Source of the DNA: CAVTLG01 sp963802635
Lineage (GTDB): Bacteria > Chloroflexota > Ktedonobacteria > Ktedonobacterales > Ktedonobacteraceae
Length of the DNA stretch: 64,000 nucleotides
Direction of reading: 5' to 3'
NCBI GenBank assembly: GCA_963802635.1
Contig: CAWDJJ010000002.1
Coordinates: 868,001 to 932,000 of the forward strand
The position numbers and the translations under genes are program-made. The notes beneath the pieces were generated by a model. The model ran no database searches. It had not been told where the DNA came from and saw nothing but the letters and a program-made list of their open reading frames with translations. Below, one piece after another: positions 8,168 to 17,072 of this stretch. Within the stretch, counting starts at the first letter, position 1, and every line of letters begins with the position of its first letter.

Positions 8168-9730
8168 ATGAAGGAAAAGAAACGACGTCCCTTTTACTTT
8201 ACTCTATCTTCTATTGCTGTTCTGGCAATACTTGCAGGCATCGTTTTCAGCCGGTTTTCACAGCCTGCCTCCACGACACACGCAGATAGTATTGACACTC
8301 AAATACAACATGGCCTACAGGCGGCAAGTATTACACCACTCCGCCCAATGTATAACTTGGCAGTGAAATTGAGTATCCATGCAAATACCGTTTCTGGTAT
8401 TAATCCCTCTTACGGTATTAATCACTCTCCTATTGTTAGTCCCTCTCCTATTGTTAATTCCTCTCCTGGTGTTAGTCCCTCTTCTGGTGTTAATATCGCT
8501 AACGTGTTACCTTGCCTAAGCAGTACTACTTTGCCCGTCTGCTACAGTCCACAGCAGATTTACGGAGCATATGACGTGCAGCCGTTGCTCAATAATGGTA
8601 TTACAGGCCAGGGTGAAACGATTACGATCATTGATCCCTTCCAGGACCCCACAGTACGGTCAGACCTACAGTTTTTTGATCAATTATTTGGTCTGAACGA
8701 CCCACAGTTGAATATCATTGCACCGAATGGCTTAACGCCCTTTAATGCCAATGACTCACTTCAGACAAGCGCTGCAGGTGAAATTGCGCTGGATGTAGAA
8801 TGGGCACACGCCATGGCACCTGCAGCTACCATTGATCTTGTCCTCGCGAATGTGCAGTCAGAAACACTCCAGGGAGGACTCGCTGCGGCCCTCCAGGCAA
8901 CCAGCTACGCAGTTAGCCAAAATCTCGGTAGCGTGATCTCACAAAGCTTTGGCGCAGGAGAAACCTGCTTGCCAGCAGCGGTTGCTCCTGTTTTGCACCG
9001 GATCTACCAGCAGGCCAGGGCGCAGCAACAGACGGTCATTGCCTCAGCCGGTGATGACGGAGCCGCTGTCAAACAATGCACAGCTAGTCCAACGCCTACA
9101 CTGGCAAAAGGTGTTGAATATCCTGCCAGCGATCCATTAGTCACAGGCGTGGGTGGCACAACATTGTTAGCATCACGGACAGGAGCCTACACCGGCGAGT
9201 CCGTCTGGAATGAATCAGCCGTAGGACATGGTGCCACCGGTGGCGGCGATAGCACGCTGTTTGCTCAGCCAACCTATCAGCAGAACATCACAGGAAGCCA
9301 GGCCCGAGCTGTAGATGATATCTCTTTTGATGCTGATCCACTTACCGGCGTACCAGTTGTGACAAGCTCTCTTGTGCCAGGTGCAACCGTGATTGCTCCT
9401 TTTGGTGGAACTAGCCTAGGAGCTCCTCTTGCCGCTGGTATGACGGCTTTGCTTGATCAATCCGCAGGAAAAAGGTTAGGCTTCTTAAATAGCGCGTTCT
9501 ACCGCATCAGCCAAAATGCGACAGCATATGCGCAAACATTTCATGACGTGACGACGGGTAATAACACGTTTGTCTTTCAAGATCCTAACACCAACAATAC
9601 TGTTACTGTCCCAGGCTTCACAGCTCAAGCTGGCTGGGATCGACCCACAGGAGTCGGCACGCCACAGGTAGCAGAACTGGCTACGCTCTTGCCACAATTC
9701 ATTCAAGCCAATGACGGAGCAGGTCTGTAG
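8168..9730 (+). CDS. secreted S53 family peptidase (sedolisin-like)
   Basis: Predicted exported acid serine peptidase of 520 residues. An N-terminal hydrophobic helix (residues 12-30) acts as signal or anchor. The catalytic Glu/Asp pair lies in GEIALDVEW, the oxyanion Asp in SAGDDGA and the nucleophilic Ser in GGTSLGAPL, in the order expected for S53. The usual long pro-domain is missing: only about 110 residues precede the catalytic domain, and these include five 6-residue repeats (for example GINPSY, GINHSP). The ATG follows GGGAG. Monocistronic. Confidence 0.88.
   Translation: MKEKKRRPFYFTLSSIAVLAILAGIVFSRFSQPASTTHADSIDTQIQHGLQAASITPLRPMYNLAVKLSIHANTVSGINPSYGINHSPIVSPSPIVNSSPGVSPSSGVNIANVLPCLSSTTLPVCYSPQQIYGAYDVQPLLNNGITGQGETITIIDPFQDPTVRSDLQFFDQLFGLNDPQLNIIAPNGLTPFNANDSLQTSAAGEIALDVEWAHAMAPAATIDLVLANVQSETLQGGLAAALQATSYAVSQNLGSVISQSFGAGETCLPAAVAPVLHRIYQQARAQQQTVIASAGDDGAAVKQCTASPTPTLAKGVEYPASDPLVTGVGGTTLLASRTGAYTGESVWNESAVGHGATGGGDSTLFAQPTYQQNITGSQARAVDDISFDADPLTGVPVVTSSLVPGATVIAPFGGTSLGAPLAAGMTALLDQSAGKRLGFLNSAFYRISQNATAYAQTFHDVTTGNNTFVFQDPNTNNTVTVPGFTAQAGWDRPTGVGTPQVAELATLLPQFIQANDGAGL
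8396..8494 (+). repeat. 18-nt tandem repeats coding a Ser/Pro-rich linker
   Basis: Five imperfect 18-nt units and one partial unit, built on GGTATTAATCCCTCTCCT-like sequence, encode hexapeptides alternating G/I-V/I-N/S-P/S-S-P/S in the peptidase linker. Such repeats can expand or contract by slippage. Confidence 0.7.
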
Positions 9731-10100
9731 AGACAACCACAGAGCAGAAACGTCTCTGCGCCCTCATCACAAACAGGTAGAAGACATATCTGCTCACGCC
9801 AAAGGCAACAAAGCAAGCATATGCATACAGGTATCATATATATGCTTGCTTTATTGTTCAAATTTGGTCCAGATGAGCGGCAAAGTGCGATCAAGAGGGG
9901 CAATGCTGCGATGCTCTATTCCTATTTTTTAACTATATTTTATTTACAAATTAGTGTTACAAATAAGTAGTGCTCATTTTTATGCAGCATACTTTTAGCG
10001 ATGAATGTGCTATACTGTCACTAAAATACGATAAAATAGGAAAGGAGAGATCGGCGTTCCTTCTTGCGCATAGAGAGGTCAGGAGGTTCCCGCCGCAAGT
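9731..10100. other. intergenic region, 370 nt
   Basis: No gene seen. A TATACT at about 10011-10016, 90 nt upstream of the histidine kinase, is a possible -10 box but has no convincing -35 partner. Confidence 0.3.
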
Positions 10101-11303
10101 ATGATGAAACAAGGTCATCGCACGAGCGCCTTTCTCCAGCAGATACACACGTTCCCGCTCTCCTTGTTAAACCTTCCCATGAACAAGCGTCTCCTCATTG
10201 TGATACTCTCGTATGCGCTGGGAATACCAGGACTCTGGTTCTTCTTTCCTCGTTTGCACAATGGAGCCAGCATACTCCTGCCCATCATCTGTCTCTGCTG
10301 GCTCTTTTCTTATCGCGGCTTGCTCCTCAGTCTTTTCTCCACTATTGTTGCCATCTGGCTAACGTATCACTATCTCTCAGGGGGTATACCACTTGACCAG
10401 ACTGTCGTGGAGAGAATGCTCCTTGGATTGGGTATCGTACTCCTACTTGGTCTCACAATCTGCTGGTTACGAACTACAACTGACCTCGCACATGTGGCTC
10501 GTCTGCAAGCACTGACAGCGGAACAAGAGCGCTTACTGGCCTTAGAAAGAGAATACCAGATCACCATCGGCTATGAGCAGCAGCGCAAGATGAACGAGTT
10601 GAAAGATCAATTTCTGCTGAATGTGAGCCACGAATTGCGTACACCCCTAACGGTGTTGGGAGGCTCCCTGGAACTGCTCAAAGAGTATCATGAGCGTCTG
10701 AACCCGATGGAGAGGGCACAAGCGCTAAATCAGGCATTAGCGAGCCAGGAAGCACTCGTCGAACTTGTCAATCGAGTGTTGGATACAACCACCATGGTGA
10801 GCGAAATCCCCCTGGCGAAGCCGCAGGCCGTTTGTGTCCATCAATTGGTCCAGAAGGTGTTGGCACATCTGGCACCTGAAGATGTAGAGGCTTACACAAT
10901 CTGTCTTCACGTACCCAAGCAGGTTATTGTCTGGGCTGATCCAGTTATGCTGTATCAGGTGCTGCAAAATTTGCTCTGCAACGTCTTCAAGTATGTTCCC
11001 AGGCAGACAGAGATCCACATTGAGACCACGCAAGCAACCTCTTCTTCCCCAGTCTGCCTGAGCATACAGGATGCAGGTCCTGGCATTCCCCTTGAGGAGC
11101 TTCCTCTGCTTTTTGAGAAATTTGTGCGCCTCAAGCGAGACCTGGCTGGAACGACACGTGGCATGGGCTTGGGGCTTTACATCTGCAAACAACTCGTTGA
11201 AGCGATGAAAGGGCGCATCTGGGCCGAGAGCTATGGTTGCCCAGGAAAGGGCTGCCGCTTTTGTCTGACCCTTCCTGCCTTTTCTCCTCCTTTTTTATCA
11301 TAA
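10101..11303 (+). CDS. orphan membrane sensor histidine kinase
   Basis: Two-component sensor kinase of 400 residues. Hydrophobic helices occupy roughly residues 28-125, followed by a coiled linker. The phosphoacceptor H-box is SHELRTPL (about residue 178), and the ATP-binding domain has N-box NLLCNVFKY, G1 DAGPGIP, F-box FEKF and G2 GMGLGLYI. No extracellular sensor domain is visible, so it may sense through its membrane region. No response regulator is adjacent. AGGAGG lies 14 nt before the ATG, a long spacing. Confidence 0.9.
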   Translation: MMKQGHRTSAFLQQIHTFPLSLLNLPMNKRLLIVILSYALGIPGLWFFFPRLHNGASILLPIICLCWLFSYRGLLLSLFSTIVAIWLTYHYLSGGIPLDQTVVERMLLGLGIVLLLGLTICWLRTTTDLAHVARLQALTAEQERLLALEREYQITIGYEQQRKMNELKDQFLLNVSHELRTPLTVLGGSLELLKEYHERLNPMERAQALNQALASQEALVELVNRVLDTTTMVSEIPLAKPQAVCVHQLVQKVLAHLAPEDVEAYTICLHVPKQVIVWADPVMLYQVLQNLLCNVFKYVPRQTEIHIETTQATSSSPVCLSIQDAGPGIPLEELPLLFEKFVRLKRDLAGTTRGMGLGLYICKQLVEAMKGRIWAESYGCPGKGCRFCLTLPAFSPPFLS

Positions 11304-11330
11304 AAATCCTTTCTGGATACCCACCAGCCT

Positions 11331-11462
11331 TCAGGTCATCTCATCATAGAAAACCTGATAGCGGAGGGATTGCGCCGCATCGATTTCTCCTTTTGTCCTT
11401 GCTATACGTACAACAAAATTACGAGAATGAATCTCATCAAACAACATGCGAGCATTATCCAT
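11331..11462 (-). pseudogene. truncated N-acyltransferase (GNAT/OlsB-like) remnant
   Basis: Only about 43 residues remain. The segment VRIARTKGEIDAAQSLRY followed by QVFYDEMT matches the beginning of OlsB/hemolysin-type N-acyltransferases, which normally run to about 250 residues. Its ATG overlaps the hisIE stop by 8 nt (ATGGATAA), a classical coupled arrangement, so it was once the last gene of the his operon. The reading frame ends where the 3' end of the convergent histidine kinase begins, pointing to a deletion. Confidence 0.55.
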
Positions 11463-12414
11463 GAACCAGGCCCTTGCGGCGCATTTGCTCCAGGTCAAAA
11501 TCAGCGGGTGCCTGCGGACTAACACCAGCTTCGGCACAGGCCCAACCAATCAGAGCAAAACCGAGTTGCAGTCCCTGTACCACATTGTCCCGTTCCTGTC
11601 CTGTCAACAGACTCAAGCATTCCTGGCGTAGCTCTATAGCTTTCCCCTCGCTATACTGCCCAGTATAGCCATTTAAGAGGGCTACATGGGGCGCGAAAGC
11701 GTCAAACGGAACGTTGTTGGTGGATGCAAGCAAAAATAACCAGTAGCCAACCTGGCTACCCTCCAGGACAGTGTCAGATTGCCGACCAGTATGCACGTGT
11801 TCCCCCGTTTGCACTTCGGCCAGTTCCTGCAGTTCATCAGCCAGACGTGACGCAAGGTAGCTATGACTTTTATCCTGCAAGAGACGCGAGGTGTTGGATT
11901 CCGCGCTTAGATCATGATCGCGCAAGTAGAGGTAGACACCGTAAAGTTGCCGCAGTGCAGTCACCAGAGCTTGCAACGTATCCGCAGAAGTGCTCTTTTC
12001 GACTATAGGAAGATCCTGCTCGTCCGGGGTATTCTGCGGCTGCTCCTGGTGATAGACAATGGAGGGGTCGAAAACACGCTCGGCTACGATTTGATGGCTA
12101 TTATCAGGTAGGAGGCGACGATAATAGCAACTATAGTAGCCATCATGGCAGGCTGCGCCACCGTGCTGCTTTACTCGCACAAGCAAACTATTCTCCTCGC
12201 AGTTGATAAGGATATCACGCACCTGCTGGGTGTTACCGGACTGCTCACCCTTGCACCAGATACTGTTACGTGAACGACTGAAGAAATGCGTATAACCGGT
12301 CTCACGCGTACAACGCAGCGCTTCCTCGTTCATAAAGGCTACCATCAGCACATCTCCAGTGGCATCGTCCACAATGACTGCTGGAATTAAACCCTGACGA
12401 TCAAATTTTATCAT
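11455..12414 (-). CDS. hisIE: phosphoribosyl-AMP cyclohydrolase with HisE/MazG-like C-terminal domain
   Basis: Histidine synthesis steps 2 and 3. Residues 1-110 are a standard HisI domain (FMNEEAL, RSRNSIWCKG, and the zinc Cys segment GGAACHDGYYSC). The C-terminal 180 residues are helical and longer than a normal HisE; a segment RLADELQELAEV resembles the acidic metal-binding helix of HisE/MazG pyrophosphohydrolases, but the canonical HisE motif is not exact. If it is not active, HisE must be encoded elsewhere. Overlaps hisF by 4 nt. Confidence 0.85.
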   Translation of the reverse strand: MIKFDRQGLIPAVIVDDATGDVLMVAFMNEEALRCTRETGYTHFFSRSRNSIWCKGEQSGNTQQVRDILINCEENSLLVRVKQHGGAACHDGYYSCYYRRLLPDNSHQIVAERVFDPSIVYHQEQPQNTPDEQDLPIVEKSTSADTLQALVTALRQLYGVYLYLRDHDLSAESNTSRLLQDKSHSYLASRLADELQELAEVQTGEHVHTGRQSDTVLEGSQVGYWLFLLASTNNVPFDAFAPHVALLNGYTGQYSEGKAIELRQECLSLLTGQERDNVVQGLQLGFALIGWACAEAGVSPQAPADFDLEQMRRKGLVHG

Positions 12415-13175
12415 GGTCGTATCACTACCTCCCTTGCCTGTAAGTACTGCTTCACATCTCGGATACGGAATTCACCAAAGTGGAAGATTGATGCTGCCAG
12501 CACGGCATCAGCCCTACCAATGCTAAAACCTTCATATAAGTGCTCCAGGCTGCCTACACCTCCCGATGCAATGACCGGCACGTTGACTGCGGCAGAAACT
12601 TTTGCGTTGAGCACGAGATCATACCCCTGGCGCGTACCATCACGATCCATGCTGGTCAAAAGAATTTCTCCCGCTCCTAGCTCTACACCACGCTGTACCC
12701 ACTCCAGGACGTCCAGTCCCGTTGAAGTGCGCCCACCGTGGACATAGACCTCATAGCCACTCGGCATCTCAGTATTAGAACGAGCATCAACAGCCAGGAC
12801 GATACATTGTGCCCCAAATTGCTCAGACCCTGCCGTGATCAACTGTGGATTCTGCACCGCTGCTGTATTGAGCGATGTTTTATCTGCTCCCGCCCCTAAT
12901 GTCGCACGGATATCTTCAACGGAACGAATGCCTCCACCAACTGTGACAGGAATAAAGACCTGCTCCGCTGTACGCCGCACTACGTCCAGCATGGTCGCAC
13001 GGTTCTCATAAGAGGCGGTGATATCGAGAAAAGCGATTTCGTCCGCACCCTCCTGATTATAAAAAGCGGCCAGTTCGACGGGATCACCAGCATCCCGCAG
13101 ATTAACAAAGCTCACACCTTTGACAACGCGTCCCTTCATCACGTCCAGGCAAGGGATAATACGCTTGGTTAGCAT
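12411..13175 (-). CDS. hisF: imidazole glycerol phosphate synthase subunit HisF
   Basis: Cyclase subunit that makes imidazole glycerol phosphate and AICAR using ammonia from HisH. 254 residues, a TIM barrel. Catalytic Asp in IIPCLDV near residue 11 and the second catalytic Asp in SMDRDGT are present, with phosphate-binding VGGGIRS and ASGGVGS. Overlaps hisA by 7 nt and hisIE by 4 nt, so it is translated as part of a tight operon. Confidence 0.97.
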   Translation of the reverse strand: MLTKRIIPCLDVMKGRVVKGVSFVNLRDAGDPVELAAFYNQEGADEIAFLDITASYENRATMLDVVRRTAEQVFIPVTVGGGIRSVEDIRATLGAGADKTSLNTAAVQNPQLITAGSEQFGAQCIVLAVDARSNTEMPSGYEVYVHGGRTSTGLDVLEWVQRGVELGAGEILLTSMDRDGTRQGYDLVLNAKVSAAVNVPVIASGGVGSLEHLYEGFSIGRADAVLAASIFHFGEFRIRDVKQYLQAREVVIRP

Positions 13176-13897
13176 GGTTGTTCCCTCTCTATCTCTCGAA
13201 TAGCGCTAGCCAACTCCACATCTCCCGTATAAATGGCCTTCCCGACGATAGCACCTTCGACTCCAGTTGCAGCCAATGCGCGCAGATCTGCTAGCGAACT
13301 GACCCCACCTGAAGCAATTAATGCACATGAAATAGTCTGTTGCATTTCGCTTAACGCAGCAAGATTGGGTCCACTCAGTGCTCCATCACGGGCAATATCG
13401 GTATACACGAAACGCTGTACACCCAGAGCGCAGAGTTCAGTAGCGAGTTCAACGGCCTTTACCCGCGAGGTTTCACGCCACCCAGATATAGCGACCCACC
13501 CATCTCGTGCATCCAACCCAACGACGATGCGCTCTCCCCAACGTTGGAGAGCCTCTTGCAGTAATGCGCGATCAGTAATCGCCACGGTCCCAAGGATGAC
13601 ACGCTCAACGCCAGCAGCAAGTACCTGTTCGATGTGTGCCAGAGCACGCATACCTCCACCAACCTCAATATGTAGCGTCGTGCTCTGGCACATTTTTTTG
13701 ATCAGATCACCGTTGACAGGCGCAGCTTGAGCAGCGCCATCCAGATCTACGACATGCAACCAACGCGCTCCCGCTGCTTGCCAACGCAAGGCAACTTGCA
13801 CGGGATCAGTATCATAAGTCGTCACTTGAGCGTAGTCTCCCTGGTAGAGCCGCACGCAACGACCATCTTTGATGTCAATAGCTGGTAGTATAATCAT
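13169..13897 (-). CDS. hisA: ProFAR isomerase HisA
   Basis: Isomerises ProFAR to PRFAR in histidine synthesis. About 242 residues; the half-barrel phosphate motifs EVGGGMR and ASGGVSS and the catalytic Asp residues in LPAIDI and YTDIARDG are visible. The ATG at 13897 overlaps the hisH stop as ATGA, which decides this start over one 4 codons upstream. Confidence 0.96.
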   Translation of the reverse strand: MIILPAIDIKDGRCVRLYQGDYAQVTTYDTDPVQVALRWQAAGARWLHVVDLDGAAQAAPVNGDLIKKMCQSTTLHIEVGGGMRALAHIEQVLAAGVERVILGTVAITDRALLQEALQRWGERIVVGLDARDGWVAISGWRETSRVKAVELATELCALGVQRFVYTDIARDGALSGPNLAALSEMQQTISCALIASGGVSSLADLRALAATGVEGAIVGKAIYTGDVELASAIREIEREQPC

Positions 13898-14502
13898 GCG
13901 TTGACCCATTTCACAAAGTTTTTGAGCAGTTGTAAACCGCTGGCCCCACTCTTTTCAGGGTGAAATTGTGTGCCCCAGACCTGCTCGGTAACGATCACGC
14001 TACAATAGGGCGAGCCGTAGTCCGTCAGTGCTGCGACGCCCTGCTGAGCATATGGCTCGACATAATAGGAGTGCGCAAAATAGAAATACGCATCAGGGGG
14101 AACATCAGTGAAGATGGGCAAGTTCGCGTGCAGCGGCGTGGCCTGGTTCCAGCCCATATGCGGAATCTTGGGACCATGCGGGATACGGCGCACTTCACCA
14201 TGAAACAAGCCTAAGCCAGCAACTTCTCCTTCAGCATGGTGCTCGGCGAGTAATTGCATGCCCAGGCAGATACCAAGGAATGGTTTGCCTTGCCTGGTCG
14301 CCTCGCGGATGGCATCATCCAGGCCACGCTGCGTCATGCGCGCCATGGCTGCACCACCCGAACCAACTCCCGGTAATACGACGGCCTGCGCCTGCGCAAC
14401 GACGTGTGGATCATCAGTCACTTGCACACGTGCTCCCACATGCTCCAGAGCTTTCTCGATACTACGAATGTTTCCCGCTCCATAATCGATAATCGCAATC
14501 AT
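13894..14502 (-). CDS. hisH: imidazole glycerol phosphate synthase glutaminase HisH
   Basis: Class I glutamine amidotransferase that feeds ammonia to HisF. About 202 residues with the oxyanion segment PGVGSGG, nucleophile elbow GICLGMQ and catalytic His in GTQFHPEKS. The ATG at 14502 has GAGGAGG about 8 nt upstream; the open frame reaches 14697 but has no plausible start there. Overlaps hisA by 4 nt. It is separated from the preceding operon gene by 242 nt of hairpin-rich sequence. Confidence 0.95.
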   Translation of the reverse strand: MIAIIDYGAGNIRSIEKALEHVGARVQVTDDPHVVAQAQAVVLPGVGSGGAAMARMTQRGLDDAIREATRQGKPFLGICLGMQLLAEHHAEGEVAGLGLFHGEVRRIPHGPKIPHMGWNQATPLHANLPIFTDVPPDAYFYFAHSYYVEPYAQQGVAALTDYGSPYCSVIVTEQVWGTQFHPEKSGASGLQLLKNFVKWVNA

Positions 14503-14523
14503 CGCGTCAACCCTCCTCATAAC

Positions 14524-14543
14524 CCGTATGCATTCAGAAACGC
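14524..14543. repeat. palindromic repeat family A, half copy
   Basis: CCGTATGCATTCAGAAACGC carries the TATGCATTCAGA core of the dispersed family found at 25051, 30488, 32693, 34372, 37535 and 52848. Confidence 0.4.
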
Positions 14544-14572
14544 GGCTGCCGCCTCTCAGGTCCCGTGAAGGC

Positions 14573-14715
14573 TCGCGTAGGGGCCGAACCAAGACCTTTT
14601 TTGATGGCTGATCTGTCCCTCTCGACGAGGAAAAAAGGTCTTGGTGTCCCTTGCGGCGGCCCACTCTGTTCCATCCGTCGAATTGAGACAACCGCAAGGG
14701 ATTGTCTCTACGCGA
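14573..14715. repeat. nested inverted-repeat element inside the his operon
   Basis: The outer ends TCGCGTAG (14573-14580) and CTACGCGA (14708-14715) are perfect inverses. Inside are a 15-bp perfect pair ACCAAGACCTTTTTT (14588-14602) and its inverse (14631-14645), a 9-bp pair CCCTTGCGG (14648-14656) with 14692-14700, and GAGACAA (14685-14691) with 14702-14708. It looks like a small non-autonomous element or an elaborate processing/attenuation structure between the fusion gene and hisH. Confidence 0.6.
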
Positions 14716-14744
14716 TCCATCCCCCCTGAGGAGTTACAGCAATA

Positions 14745-17072
14745 TCAAAGTGGCAGGCTACCTATCTGCATCACCTGCGATAATCCAAGCCAGCAAATAG
14801 CCGCAGAACGTTTTGTCGCATCTAGCAGGTTCACCGTCAATAACGGACAACACAACAATGCCATGCGCATGATTTCGTCCCAATCGTCTGGCAAGGCATG
14901 TTGATCACGGAGCAGGGCGATGAGCGGCTGCAATAGATACTCCCTTTTCGTGTCCAGTAGCGCTTGACGCACAGGTGTAAGTTCATAGTTATGTTCCACG
15001 AATATATGCGTACCGCGCACAGCAACAGAAAGCTGGAGATTTTGCGCAACTTCGCGAGGAAAATACATCCAGGTCGCATATATATTATGGAAGAAAGGTT
15101 TCACAATATCAAGCAGCGGCATATGACGTCCCGCAAAGGCCGGGTCAAAATAACGGTAATACTGCTGGTCTTCCAGAAAGACATTGCCAAAATGTGCATC
15201 ACCATGCCCGATCACAGTTGCAGCAGCCCGCGCGGGATGCAGCACAACCTTTGCCTGTTCAAGCAATGCTCCCAGAGTTTGCCTATCTCCCGTAATAGCA
15301 TGCCCATTGATGGTCCAATCATACGTGAGAAGCTCTTCAAATAAGAGATCTGTCACGACATGTTGCGTATCCCGCTGTTCTGGCAGGGGAATACGCTGGC
15401 CCGCATAAAATTTTTTGAGTCGGCCACCCGTGAGACGATGCCAGAAGAGTTGATGGATGGGAGCCTGCGCATGTTCTTCAACACTACTCTGGGCCTGCGT
15501 CTCGCGATAAATACGCAACAAACGCTCACATTCACGCTTTTCGGCAGCAACAAGCAGCTCAGCAGTGGCCTGAGTCGTATCGCCGGTTTCGACAGCGCGC
15601 AACAGATCAAACATCACAGGCCAATGCACCACGGGATAAATCACCATTTGCTGCCCCTTTTCATGCAGCGTGCGCAAAGGTCTAACTACATTGTAGCCAG
15701 CATTGTAGAGCATCTCGGCGTGATAATACTCCTCCAGCACCCCCTGATCCTCGACATGCGTCTTGAAGAAATATTCCTCACCGGCAACACGATAGACACC
15801 ATTGAAAGAATTGAGCGAGACAGCCTTAGGCATCAGGGTCACACTCTCTACCTGCAAAGACATGTGACGAGCGAACCAGCGCTGCAACAGCCGCTCAGCC
15901 TTCTCACGTTCAGTAAATTGCAGACGCTGAATAGTCTCCAGATCGTCAATCTGCTCCAATAGCACAGGCACATGGGTGACATCCGCTACGATAAAGTCTG
16001 GCTCTGTCTGTTCGAGCAGTCTGCGAGCCTGCTCCGTTCGAGCGCCGGTCAGGACAGCTACGGTGATAGCGCCCGCTGCACGCCCACCCCTGACATCACT
16101 GGAAGTGTCTCCAACCACGATAAAATTGTCGCGAGAGGGCAATGGCTGACCAGGCTGATAGCCTGGATAGGCCGCTGCAATGAACGGATAAGGATGTGGC
16201 TTAAACAATGAAGTTGTATCTCCGCTCGCCCGTAATTGCTTTTCGGCAAGAGATACTTCGGTATCTGTTATGATATGAGACGCGTCAAAATAGTCATAGA
16301 GTCCATAGTTTTTGAGGGGCAGAATGGCTTCTTGTCCGGGACGTCCAGTAGCGACGCCCAGGATGTAGCCTTGTGCCCGTAAGGTCTCAAGCATCGTACG
16401 CAACTGTTCCACTGGCAATAATGGTTGCTCGAAACGAATACAGCCACATTTGCCGCTCTGCGCCGGGGCGTGACCATAAGCTTGCTCGTACAGCTCGTCG
16501 CCCAGATACCATTCTTGAAAGATATCCCGGCAGAGCTTCCAGGAAGCGCTGTAACGCGCAAAAATAGGCTCTACAGGTTGATTAAGCACCGCGCTGGCAT
16601 AGTCATTAAAACGCTGCAAGAGTTCCAGACCAACGTATTCCTGAAAGATGGGTAAGGCCAGGCGCTGATAGGGCTGCATTGCAATAGCATGCTGCGCTCT
16701 CTCCTGCGCCTGTGCTTGCCTGAATGCGGCGATCCAGTCAGCATCAGCCGGGCGCAAAGGCAACAGCGCAGAAGGATCAGGCAACGTTGCCAGCAAATCA
16801 AGCAAGCTGATACAGAACGCAGCATAACAGGTATCCCAGTTAGAATTGATCGCATGCGCTTTGAAGCCAAGAATGACCGCTTCTGGCAGCACTGCATGAC
16901 TCAGGCGCTGGCAGGCTTCAAACGTTGTGGGAGGCTCATAGATACGCGCACCAGTAATGTTCCAGTAGCACGGACTATACAATAATTCGTGCAATACTAA
17001 ACCGGCTGTGATCCAATATGCCTCTTCACTGGTAATCACACCATCCAGATCGAAAATAATGACGTTGCTCAC
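14745..17072 (-). CDS. HAD-superfamily phosphatase fused to an APH-like kinase domain
   Basis: A 775-residue two-domain protein. The N-terminal half is a HAD hydrolase: FDLDGVITSEEAYW with the nucleophilic Asp near residue 8, threonine motif GVATGRPGQEA and C-terminal acidic motif VVGDTSSDVRGGRAAGA, with a large helical cap between. The C-terminal half (from about residue 400) resembles aminoglycoside/choline-type kinases, with catalytic loop VIGHGDAHFGNVF and metal Asp in RYFDPAFAG. It overlaps hisG by 4 nt inside the his operon. No histidinol-phosphate phosphatase is otherwise seen here, so the HAD half is a candidate for that role; the kinase half has no obvious place in the pathway. Confidence 0.85.
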   Translation of the reverse strand: MSNVIIFDLDGVITSEEAYWITAGLVLHELLYSPCYWNITGARIYEPPTTFEACQRLSHAVLPEAVILGFKAHAINSNWDTCYAAFCISLLDLLATLPDPSALLPLRPADADWIAAFRQAQAQERAQHAIAMQPYQRLALPIFQEYVGLELLQRFNDYASAVLNQPVEPIFARYSASWKLCRDIFQEWYLGDELYEQAYGHAPAQSGKCGCIRFEQPLLPVEQLRTMLETLRAQGYILGVATGRPGQEAILPLKNYGLYDYFDASHIITDTEVSLAEKQLRASGDTTSLFKPHPYPFIAAAYPGYQPGQPLPSRDNFIVVGDTSSDVRGGRAAGAITVAVLTGARTEQARRLLEQTEPDFIVADVTHVPVLLEQIDDLETIQRLQFTEREKAERLLQRWFARHMSLQVESVTLMPKAVSLNSFNGVYRVAGEEYFFKTHVEDQGVLEEYYHAEMLYNAGYNVVRPLRTLHEKGQQMVIYPVVHWPVMFDLLRAVETGDTTQATAELLVAAEKRECERLLRIYRETQAQSSVEEHAQAPIHQLFWHRLTGGRLKKFYAGQRIPLPEQRDTQHVVTDLLFEELLTYDWTINGHAITGDRQTLGALLEQAKVVLHPARAAATVIGHGDAHFGNVFLEDQQYYRYFDPAFAGRHMPLLDIVKPFFHNIYATWMYFPREVAQNLQLSVAVRGTHIFVEHNYELTPVRQALLDTKREYLLQPLIALLRDQHALPDDWDEIMRMALLCCPLLTVNLLDATKRSAAICWLGLSQVMQIGSLPL

